From a virus: DNA of 44,792 nucleotides. Positions 1 through 5,041 of the stretch are shown here, piece after piece (position 1 is the stretch's first letter; every line of letters starts with the position of its first letter). Made by a program: the position numbers and the translations under genes. Under the pieces are notes generated by a model, which worked only from the letters and a program-made list of their open reading frames with translations, was not told where the DNA came from and did not search any database. The stretch is taken from positions 1 through 44,792 of IMG/VR virus record IMGVR_UViG_3300021425_000060; one strand, written 5' to 3'.

Positions 1-154
1 CTTTTTTCCTTTTAAAAAGCTCGCGCCATAGATCGCTAAACTTTTCACCGCCGGCCCATAAGTAAAAGAGTATGGGGGCGATTAGAACGTCGATAACGAC
101 CAGGACGCAGAGTAGAATTACAAAAGACACGATGCCCCAGAATAACAGAGACAT
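1..154 (-). CDS. Small membrane protein, 3' end outside window
   Basis: Reading leftward from the ATG at 154 gives 51 open codons with no stop before the window edge, so the gene is incomplete. The N-terminal half is strongly hydrophobic (WGIVSFVILLCVLVVIDVLI, about residues 6-25, continuing to about 33), and the visible C-terminal part is basic and aromatic (ELFKRKK). This is a single- or double-pass inner membrane protein with a charged tail. It is the last visible member of the minus-strand small-gene cluster and starts 2 bases after the stop of the gene at 157-396. I do not recognise a family. Confidence 0.6.
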   Translation of the reverse strand, partial: MSLLFWGIVSFVILLCVLVVIDVLIAPILFYLWAGGEKFSDLWRELFKRKK

Positions 155-156
155 GG

Positions 157-396
157 TTACTCGTTAAAAATTGGCTCGTCGCCGCCGATGTCATAAAGCT
201 CGGCTTTCTCGGGCTCCGGCTCATCTTTCCAAACGACGCCAATGACATAATCCGAATTAAGGACGATTTTTGCCTCGTCGTCTTCAAGATGGATTGTGAT
301 ATTATTTTCGTTCCAGCTCCAGTTGACTACATCGTAATAGACAAGGGGAGATAAATATCCCGCACCAGGGTGCATATTTATTGTTAAAGCTTTCAT
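157..396 (-). CDS. Hypothetical acidic protein, 79 aa
   Basis: A 79-residue acidic soluble protein that I do not recognise. It has no signal peptide or membrane segment; the C-terminal third is rich in Asp and Glu (EPEPEKAELYDIGGDEP). The start at 396 is supported by a perfect GGAGG about 8 bases upstream. A near-consensus promoter lies directly upstream (429-458), so this is probably the first gene of a transcript that continues into the membrane protein at 1-154. The pattern of alternating polar and hydrophobic residues in the first half suggests a small beta-rich fold. Function unknown. Confidence 0.65.
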   Translation of the reverse strand: MKALTINMHPGAGYLSPLVYYDVVNWSWNENNITIHLEDDEAKIVLNSDYVIGVVWKDEPEPEKAELYDIGGDEPIFNE

Positions 397-428
397 AAGA
401 AACGCCTCCGTAGTTATTATTTTACCGG

Positions 429-458
429 ATACTATGCGAGACTATGCGATGTTGTCAA
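429..458 (-). promoter_or_regulatory. Sigma70-like promoter with operator in the spacer
   Basis: On the minus strand a perfect -35 box TTGACA (453-458) is followed by an 18-base spacer and TAGTAT (429-434) as -10. The spacer holds two direct copies of TATGCGA (433-439 and 443-449) spaced exactly 10 bases, so a bound protein would occlude RNA polymerase. The same motif recurs at 1218-1245 and 2409-2435. The promoter should drive the gene at 157-396 and those beyond it. The boxes and repeats are seen directly; repression is inferred. Confidence 0.7.
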
Positions 459-462
459 GAGA

Positions 463-753
463 TCAGTGAAATTTCTTACTTGGGGATATTTCAAAGACCG
501 TCGGTTCGGCCTTTATCGCCGCATTCGATAAACACATGGAAAGAAGACCCATAGCAGTCTGAGTGTCAGGCGAATTTATAATAAGGTGTGTGAGCATTTG
601 AGTTAGGGCACCGCCCAATGCAGGAGCTTCCCTCAAGCCCACTGAGTTAAACTCTTCTAGTAACTCCTGGACACACTCCGCCGCCGTGAAAAAGTCCTCC
701 TCGTCTTTTTCATCAGCCACAGAGAATGCGTTGCCATGCTTTTTGAAGCTCAT
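463..753 (-). CDS. Hypothetical protein, 96 aa
   Basis: A 96-residue, mostly helical protein (for example FFTAAECVQELLEEF and LTQMLTHLIINSP) with no signal peptide or obvious catalytic motif. The start at 753 has GAAGG a few bases upstream. The gene begins 41 bases inside the end of the gene at 713-889, so the two are probably translationally linked. It belongs to the left-arm cluster of tiny genes, which in tailed phages is often where early host-takeover proteins are encoded. That role is an inference from position; the sequence itself gives no function. Confidence 0.6.
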   Translation of the reverse strand: MSFKKHGNAFSVADEKDEEDFFTAAECVQELLEEFNSVGLREAPALGGALTQMLTHLIINSPDTQTAMGLLSMCLSNAAIKAEPTVFEISPSKKFH

Positions 754-889
754 AAACCTTCAACTCTCTTGTTTCAGGTGACAACGTATCATCGTTTTCT
801 AATAATGTCATTTGTTGGTTTATGGCCTGGTCAATTTTACTGACCGCCCAGCTCCAATCAATTTCGCTTACTCTTTTTTCGGCTTCCAT
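713..889 (-). CDS. Hypothetical helical protein, 58 aa
   Basis: A 58-residue charged helical protein. The frame stays open upstream, but the ATG at 889 is chosen because AGAGGT lies about 7 bases ahead of it, and a longer start would run deep into the preceding gene. The tail (ETRELKVYELQKAWQRIL) reads as an amphipathic helix. It overlaps the end of the gene at 868-1092 by 22 bases and the start of the gene at 463-753 by 41 bases. I do not recognise a family. Such nested overlaps are typical of compact phage early regions. Confidence 0.55.
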   Translation of the reverse strand: MEAEKRVSEIDWSWAVSKIDQAINQQMTLLENDDTLSPETRELKVYELQKAWQRILCG

Positions 890-1092
890 GTATCTACCTC
901 TGCATACCATTTGCCATTGCGGCTCTCGCACACTTGGATGTTGATCCACTCATTTGTTTGGCCCGTGAGCCACGTTACAAGCTCATCGCGGTTTACGCTT
1001 AGGTTACATTTAATCCAATCAGGAGCCGTGGGCCGTGGTTTCTTGGCAACGAGTCCAGTTACAAAAATTTTTGGATTTCGTGCCTCGTTCAT
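868..1092 (-). CDS. Conserved marine-phage hypothetical protein, 74 aa
   Basis: A 74-residue protein. The ATG at 1092 is preferred over an upstream TTG in frame because GGGAG sits 6 bases before it. The C-terminal half (WINIQVCESRNGKWYAEVDT) reads as a beta hairpin with conserved Trp and Tyr, and the pattern resembles small proteins I associate with pelagic phages, without a known function. A 7-base-pair hairpin (1111-1128) lies in its leader. It is separated from the methylase gene upstream by a terminator, so it may be expressed independently. Confidence 0.6.
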   Translation of the reverse strand: MNEARNPKIFVTGLVAKKPRPTAPDWIKCNLSVNRDELVTWLTGQTNEWINIQVCESRNGKWYAEVDTWKPKKE

Positions 1093-1110
1093 ACCAACTC
1101 CCAATAAAGG

Positions 1111-1128
1111 TGCCCCCAGTCGGGGGCA
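1111..1128 (-). promoter_or_regulatory. Leader hairpin before 868-1092
   Basis: A perfect 7-base-pair hairpin with a 4-base loop (TGCCCCC / GGGGGCA). On the minus strand it lies about 20 bases ahead of the ATG at 1092 and is followed by CCTTTATT. It could be a weak terminator or a translational or stability element. No long T run follows, so I do not call it a terminator. Confidence 0.4.
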
Positions 1129-1160
1129 ACCGAACTAGGGGCGAGTCTCTTCTACGGAGG

Positions 1161-1187
1161 AAAAAAGCAGCCCTTGATCAAAGCTGC
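1161..1187 (-). terminator. Rho-independent terminator after the methylase gene
   Basis: On the minus strand GCAGC pairs with GCTGC around a short self-complementary centre (TTGATCAA) and is followed at once by six T residues. This is the form of an intrinsic terminator. It would end transcripts from the left-arm operon after the methylase gene (1250-1750), isolating the genes at 463-1092. A promoter-like sequence lies only about 16 bases upstream of it (see 1203-1245). Confidence 0.6.
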
Positions 1188-1202
1188 GAAGAGAACAACA
1201 GC

Positions 1203-1245
1203 AATATATGCTCAATGTATGCGATACGCAATACTAAATCGCATA
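1203..1245 (-). promoter_or_regulatory. Promoter-like element with inverted TATGCGA operator
   Basis: On the minus strand TTGCGT (1226-1231), a 17-base spacer and TATATT (1203-1208) form a plausible promoter. It overlaps a perfect 8-base inverted repeat, TATGCGAT at 1218-1225 and ATCGCATA at 1238-1245. This is the same core motif as in the promoters at 429-458 and 2409-2435. The inverted form, with centres about 21 bases apart, places both halves on one helix face. The element abuts the stop codon of the methylase gene. Confidence 0.5.
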
Positions 1246-1249
1246 TATT

Positions 1250-1750
1250 TTAGTTATTTACCCAAAAAACCTGATTTGGGGGCAAAAAACCATGAATAAA
1301 CCACGCAACTCCGAAGGTTGGCGACCCTTTGCCGGTAAAATCGACCCTTCGGTTGTAAATTAGGGCCGACATGCCGTGGTCCATGAACATTTGACCGCGT
1401 TTCTGGCCTTGGAAGGCCGCAACGGGCAATAACAAGGCGAAGGGTTTGCCCAGGGCAAAGCAGTGCGAGAGAAACTTATCTTTCTTACTGTAGGGCGGAT
1501 TAGTTATCACGCCGTCAAACACATCTTCGGGAGTGCAGCTAAAAAAGTCTTTGCCCTCGCTTCCCTTCATGGAATACCCTGCCTGATTAAACCCTTCTAT
1601 TAGTTTAGAGGATTTACCGGAGGTCGCTTCATAATATGTTTTGTCTTTGTCTAAGTAAGCTAAGAGCGGCCCTACTTCACTGGAGGGAGTGTAGCATTCA
1701 TCCGACTCTTCATTATTACCGAGTCGCCTAACGAAATCGGTATAACTCAC
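1250..1750 (-). CDS. Adenine-specific DNA methyltransferase-like protein
   Basis: A 166-residue protein with the amino-methyltransferase motif IV NPPY at residues 84-87 and a motif I-like YEATSGKSS (about residues 40-48) in place of the usual FxGxG. ECYTP near residue 18 is typical of small phage N6-adenine or cytosine-N4 methylases. It would transfer a methyl group from SAM to DNA bases, most likely protecting phage DNA from host restriction. There is no separate target-recognition domain and no partner nuclease, so it is an orphan methylase. It starts with GTG at 1750, just after the stop of the small membrane gene; the ribosome-binding site is weak. A terminator follows. Confidence 0.75.
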   Translation of the reverse strand: MSYTDFVRRLGNNEESDECYTPSSEVGPLLAYLDKDKTYYEATSGKSSKLIEGFNQAGYSMKGSEGKDFFSCTPEDVFDGVITNPPYSKKDKFLSHCFALGKPFALLLPVAAFQGQKRGQMFMDHGMSALIYNRRVDFTGKGSPTFGVAWFIHGFLPPNQVFWVNN

Positions 1751-1751
1751 G

Positions 1752-1889
1752 TTAGGTCAGCAACCCTAATAAAAAGAAGAAGATAAAGACGCCAGCAAGG
1801 CTTAGGTAAAATATGCGGTCGCTTGTCTTTCGGACAATCATGTATCCGCCAACGCCTAAAAAGGCGAGCAAGGAAATAAGGTCAAACAC
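1752..1889 (-). CDS. Small two-TM membrane protein, 45 aa
   Basis: A 45-residue reading frame found in the gap between the methylase and the secreted protein. It starts with GTG at 1889 and overlaps the end of the gene at 1882-2082 by 8 bases. Two hydrophobic stretches (LISLLAFLGVGGYMIV and LAGVFIFFFLLGLL) flank a short basic loop (RKTSDR), predicting a helical hairpin in the inner membrane. The sequence ends in LLT. Such mini membrane proteins in early regions can be lysis inhibitors, superinfection exclusion factors or stress elicitors. Nothing in the sequence decides between these. Confidence 0.6.
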   Translation of the reverse strand: MFDLISLLAFLGVGGYMIVRKTSDRIFYLSLAGVFIFFFLLGLLT

Positions 1890-2082
1890 GTCGTCTTCTC
1901 TCTTCTAAACAGACAAAGCCCCAGTTCTTAGGCTCGTCTTCCTCGCCTAGCCCTGGTCCCAAGTCATAATAATCAACGAAGCTTTGGCAGCTCGCCTCGT
2001 TTGGATGCCAGCTCAACGTCGCCGTTCTCACTTCCCCGCTTGAGGCTAACACCACCAAAACTAAGAGGAAGACCGATTCCAT
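1882..2082 (-). CDS. Secreted small protein, 66 aa
   Basis: Residues 1-17 (FLLVLVVLASSGEV) form a signal-peptide-like hydrophobic segment without a lipobox. The mature part is short and acidic with two cysteines (ASCQSF and FVCLE) that could form a disulfide in the periplasm, and it ends in a run of arginines. The ATG overlaps the preceding stop as TAATG. A secreted phage protein in the early region may act on the host envelope, for example in exclusion of other phages, but this is inference from the signal peptide and position only. Confidence 0.55.
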   Translation of the reverse strand: MESVFLLVLVVLASSGEVRTATLSWHPNEASCQSFVDYYDLGPGLGEEDEPKNWGFVCLEERRRRV

Positions 2083-2240
2083 TATTCTAAGCTTCCCGCC
2101 TTATTGATCTGGTCTATCCAAATCTTATCGCAATAGTCGCAGACACTTTCTTTTGGATCTTTTCTTTTACACTTGCAAAAAGGGCACAGTCCGGCGTCTA
2201 CAAGCTCTTGAAGGCTACCATCCCCTTCTTCAATCGGCAT
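2082..2240 (-). CDS. Zinc-ribbon protein, 52 aa
   Basis: A 52-residue protein with two CxxC knuckles, CPFC (about residues 19-22) and CDYC (about 34-37), spaced like a small zinc ribbon. The ATG at 2240 is chosen because AGGA lies just upstream and because it overlaps the end of the ribbon-helix-helix gene by 11 bases, giving a coupled pair. The longer open frame would run through that gene. Zinc ribbons of this size usually bind nucleic acid or a protein partner. Its location directly behind a DNA-binding regulator suggests a role in transcription or as a co-factor of that regulator, which is inference. Confidence 0.6.
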   Translation of the reverse strand: MPIEEGDGSLQELVDAGLCPFCKCKRKDPKESVCDYCDKIWIDQINKAGSLE

Positions 2241-2382
2241 TTCCTGCACTCTTCTCTTTATACCACTCGAAAACAACGCGTAGCTGACCACCAAGGGTGC
2301 GGCCTTCAGTTTTCGACATTTCTTTTATTTCCTCATACACTTCACGGGGCACGAGAATGCTTTTCCAGCGGGTCGTATCCAT
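2230..2382 (-). CDS. Ribbon-helix-helix (Arc/CopG-type) DNA-binding protein, 50 aa
   Basis: A 50-residue frame starting at ATG 2382. An N-terminal beta strand (RWKSILVPREV) is followed by helix A (EVYEEIKEMSKTEG) and helix B (GGQLRVVFEWYKEK), the fold of the Arc/MetJ/CopG repressors. The strand residues Arg, Lys and Ser would contact the DNA major groove, and the protein should act as a dimer. It is first in a minus-strand unit (regulator, zinc ribbon, secreted protein, membrane protein, methylase). Three 10-base tandem repeats at 2409-2435 lie 27 bases upstream over a TATAAT box, so autoregulation is likely. Assignment is from the pattern; the operator link is inference. Confidence 0.65.
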   Translation of the reverse strand: MDTTRWKSILVPREVYEEIKEMSKTEGRTLGGQLRVVFEWYKEKSAGNAD

Positions 2383-2408
2383 TAAATTCTCCAGAATACA
2401 CGGTTATG

Positions 2409-2435
2409 TGTGCGATATTATACGAGAATATACGA
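2409..2435 (-). promoter_or_regulatory. Triple tandem operator over a TATAAT promoter
   Basis: Three direct copies of a 7-base core (TGTGCGA at 2409, TATACGA at 2419, TATACGA at 2429) repeat with exact 10-base spacing, one helical turn. On the minus strand a perfect TATAAT box (2417-2422) lies inside the array, ahead of the ribbon-helix-helix gene at 2382. A good -35 box is missing (nearest is TCCTTG or TTGCTT). Phased tandem half-sites are the usual target of ribbon-helix-helix proteins. Confidence 0.6.
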
Positions 2436-2472
2436 AAAGCAAGGAAAAACCGAGTCGTTGGACCGTGAACCG

Positions 2473-2501
2473 TGGACAGACTGTCGCAGTCGGTGTATAT
2501 A
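2473..2501 (+). promoter_or_regulatory. Plus-strand promoter for the nuclease gene
   Basis: TGGACA (2473-2478), a 17-base spacer and TATATA (2496-2501) form a sigma70-like promoter reading rightward into the PD-(D/E)XK gene. A perfect small palindrome GACTG-TCG-CAGTC lies in the spacer and may be a second operator. Transcription would start near 2508, which rules out the longer upstream starts for the nuclease. Confidence 0.5.
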
Positions 2502-2536
2502 CTCAAACCCAGGTGGGATCTACGGAACGCTTTCAA

Positions 2537-2845
2537 GTGATACGGACCCATACGGACGGAAAACTTTGTGAATTGATCCTCGAAGAATGGCTTTTCGAGC
2601 GGGGTTATTGGGTGATGAAACCAACGGCGGAGCCGTGCCCTGCTGATTTCGTTGCCATATCTCCGTCAGGGGATATTTTTTTGCTTGATAGTAAGAAAGA
2701 CAACCGGCGCGTCCTAAAAGGACGAAACCAACCTACCCGTATTTATCGCAAGCTTAACGATATACAAAAGAGGTTGGGCGTAAGGATGGCTTACGTTGAC
2801 TTGGAGACAAGAGAAGTTAACATTGTTCCCAAGATTCCCGACTAA
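2537..2845 (+). CDS. PD-(D/E)XK family nuclease, small
   Basis: The frame is open further upstream, but a promoter at 2473-2501 and a GGAA ahead of the GTG at 2537 favour a 102-residue product. It shows a conserved nuclease core: Glu12 in the first helix (GKLCELILEEW), Asp37 in PADFVAI, and Asp51-Ser-Lys53 in FLLDSKK, followed by a basic segment (RRVLKGRNQPTRIYRK). This fits the PD-(D/E)XK fold used by junction resolvases, VRR-NUC proteins and some restriction enzymes. A role in resolving replication intermediates or degrading host DNA is plausible. It is divergent from the regulator gene and overlaps the DNA polymerase stop by 4 bases, converging. Confidence 0.65.
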   Translation: MIRTHTDGKLCELILEEWLFERGYWVMKPTAEPCPADFVAISPSGDIFLLDSKKDNRRVLKGRNQPTRIYRKLNDIQKRLGVRMAYVDLETREVNIVPKIPD

Positions 2846-4737
2846 ACAGCCTCACCCCACGACGGGCCGATCTCTACATCACACTTGCTTGGAACCTCTA
2901 AAGGAACAGCGTCGGTCATAATCTGAGCAATTTCGTTAGCTTCGTCTTTGTCTTTGACAGACATGGCTATCTCATCGTGGATCTGGATCATTGGAACGCG
3001 CCCAGTCTTATAGATGTCTACCATTGCTTTCTTTGTCATATCGGCAGCCGATGCCTGGATCAAACGGTTGAGGGCTTTGTAAGTGTATGCGCGCTTCAAA
3101 CGTGTGGTGGCGCCGTAAGTGTTTACCGCCTCAGTGTAAGGCAAAGCTTTGTTCATGGCGAACGTATCGGGCTCCCATAAATCAAATCGACATTTGCGAC
3201 CGAGCAACGAGCGCAGAGTGCCTCCAGAAGACTTGTGGTTCAATCGGTTAGTTACACCGTTCATCAATCCCTTCACGAACGGAACCCGCTCATGGTATTG
3301 CTTGATTATACCTTTGGCCTCATCAACCGAAATGTCTAGCTGCTCGGAAAGCTTGTTCACTCCCATGCCATACATCATGCCCAGGTTGATCGTCTTGGCC
3401 TGCTTACGCGGTATGTTTGCCATTTCAGCTACCATCGTATGAAAGTCAGTGTCCGGGTCTTCGTTATATGCAGATACAAACTCAGCCGCTCCTTCCAGGG
3501 GCAAGTTGCGGGTCTGACCATAAACATGAGCGTAATGGGTCAAGATCCGTGGTTCCTGCTGCGAGAAGTCAATCGCCGCCCATTGCTCACCCTCTTCAGG
3601 TAAAAACAACGACCGGATCATGGGACCTAACTCTGGATCGCGGGCCGGGATCTGTTGGAGGTTGGGGTTAGACATTGAGAAGCGGCCAGAGATTGTGCCA
3701 CCATCGTCCGACCGGATCTGATTGATATGAGCGTGTATTCTGCCGTCACTGTGGCAGTGCTTCATAATGCTATTGATAAAGGTGCCCGATGTTTTGTTCA
3801 GGTTCCGCGCCTCGACTACTAGCTTGGCTAGAGGATGGTCATGCTCTTGTAGGAATAGTTTCGTGAACGACGGGGCGCCCTTTTCAGTCTTTGGGTAAGC
3901 TACCCCGACTTCATCAAAAGCTTTGGCTAAAGATTGCGCCGCCCATATCTCTACGTCGGCTCCAGCGACATGCTTAATCTGCTTTAGAACTTCTTTCTCG
4001 CGCTTGAGCAAACTGTCCCTGGTGCGCTCTACCCTATTAGTGTCTACCCGGACGCCTCTCATTGTCATGTCTACCAGACAAGGCAACAGGTCTAACTCTA
4101 GGTTTGCGATAGGCCACAACTCTTCTTTGCCCACCTGAACAGAGAAATAGTTCCAAAGCTCTAGCGTAAGTTCGGCGTCGGCCTCTGCATAGGGGCCAAC
4201 GTGCATGGCTGGCATTTTCCACATCTCGCCTTTGGGGTCGATCCCAAACTCTCTAGCGGCTTCGACCAAAGCTTTCTCTGACTTAGTTTTGTTGAGCAGA
4301 TCATACGACAAGGCGTTCAGGCTGTAGCTAAACCGGTTTTCATCAAGCAAAGACGCAATCACCATCGTGTCGATAATCCGGCCATTTACCTGGAAGCCCG
4401 AAGCTCTGATCCATCCCAGGTCATACTGAGCGTTATGCATGATCTTGTCGGCAGGGCACTCAAAGACTTTCTTGAGCCAGCGGTTGACGATCTTCTCGTC
4501 TAGGTTCCCACCTCCGAAATGTTTGACCGGCAGATAGCCTGACCAATCATCTACCGCGATGGCATACCCTACGATGTATCCATCTTTAGTGGGCCAGCCG
4601 GGACCGTTCTGTTTTAAGTTTGAGTCTTTGGTCTCTACGTCGATTGCAATTTTCTTAGCCGAAGTAAGGTCCGGTAACTCGATGGGCGGAACCCACTCAC
4701 TCTTTGGCGCAAACATCGCCATTTGTAGGTTAGCCAT
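2842..4737 (-). CDS. polA: Family A DNA polymerase with 3'-5' exonuclease
   Basis: A replicative DNA polymerase of 631 residues from the ATG at 4737 (the frame stays open to 4818 into the preceding gene). The exonuclease domain has Asp33/Glu35 (DVE), Asp106 (NAQYD) and Tyr183/Asp187 (YAEAD), so proofreading is intact. The polymerase domain has motif A (DFSQQEPRI, Asp390), motif B (RKQAKTINLGMMYG, residues 444-457) and motif C (HDE, 587-589). There is no 5'-3' exonuclease domain, as is usual for phage enzymes. Motif B carries Leu452 at the place of E. coli Phe762. It lies at the end of the minus-strand replication operon, right after the DUF6378-like gene. Confidence 0.97.
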   Translation of the reverse strand: MANLQMAMFAPKSEWVPPIELPDLTSAKKIAIDVETKDSNLKQNGPGWPTKDGYIVGYAIAVDDWSGYLPVKHFGGGNLDEKIVNRWLKKVFECPADKIMHNAQYDLGWIRASGFQVNGRIIDTMVIASLLDENRFSYSLNALSYDLLNKTKSEKALVEAAREFGIDPKGEMWKMPAMHVGPYAEADAELTLELWNYFSVQVGKEELWPIANLELDLLPCLVDMTMRGVRVDTNRVERTRDSLLKREKEVLKQIKHVAGADVEIWAAQSLAKAFDEVGVAYPKTEKGAPSFTKLFLQEHDHPLAKLVVEARNLNKTSGTFINSIMKHCHSDGRIHAHINQIRSDDGGTISGRFSMSNPNLQQIPARDPELGPMIRSLFLPEEGEQWAAIDFSQQEPRILTHYAHVYGQTRNLPLEGAAEFVSAYNEDPDTDFHTMVAEMANIPRKQAKTINLGMMYGMGVNKLSEQLDISVDEAKGIIKQYHERVPFVKGLMNGVTNRLNHKSSGGTLRSLLGRKCRFDLWEPDTFAMNKALPYTEAVNTYGATTRLKRAYTYKALNRLIQASAADMTKKAMVDIYKTGRVPMIQIHDEIAMSVKDKDEANEIAQIMTDAVPLEVPSKCDVEIGPSWGEAV

Positions 4738-4738
4738 A

Positions 4739-5041
4739 CTAATCTTTCTCTTCTGTTTCCCGATAGACAAACTCTCCACCGAGCGCAGAGTAGCCGACCT
4801 TATCGACCCAAGAATCATACTTATCTATCGAGGTAAGCAGCCTGCTTGTTTTCACCCAGTCCATCATAAGTGCTACGTGAGCCGAGGTCAGTTTGCCGTG
4901 TGTCTTGATAGCTTCTCTAACGATAACGTTCCAACCTTCAGATATTCGAACGTGGTTATCCAGCGCATCTCCATAATCTGCGGCTCGATCCCCGTTGATA
5001 AGATCCTTAGCCGTTTCGATAATATCATTGCGCTTGCTCAT
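4739..5041 (-). CDS. DUF6378-like conserved phage protein
   Basis: A 100-residue helical protein. The segment DLINGDRAADYGDALDNHVRI (residues 13-33 or so) has the signature GDRxxDYG of a phage family that I recall as DUF6378, with a later KTSRLL segment typical of the same family. No enzymatic function is established to my knowledge; members are commonly found in phage replication regions. The ATG overlaps the helicase stop by 4 bases (ATGA), and the stop is 2 bases from the polymerase start, so it is cotranscribed and coupled with both. The family name is from memory. Confidence 0.7.
   Translation of the reverse strand: MSKRNDIIETAKDLINGDRAADYGDALDNHVRISEGWNVIVREAIKTHGKLTSAHVALMMDWVKTSRLLTSIDKYDSWVDKVGYSALGGEFVYRETEEKD

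Noticed and set aside
1035-1253. 72-codon plus-strand frame across the operator region
   Set aside because: It crosses a terminator, hairpin and operator in the intergenic region; the internal GGAGG is followed by no suitable start.
2297-2536. N-terminal extension of the PD-(D/E)XK nuclease
   Set aside because: The extension would read through the regulator gene, operator array and the plus-strand promoter; GTG at 2537 fits the domain start.
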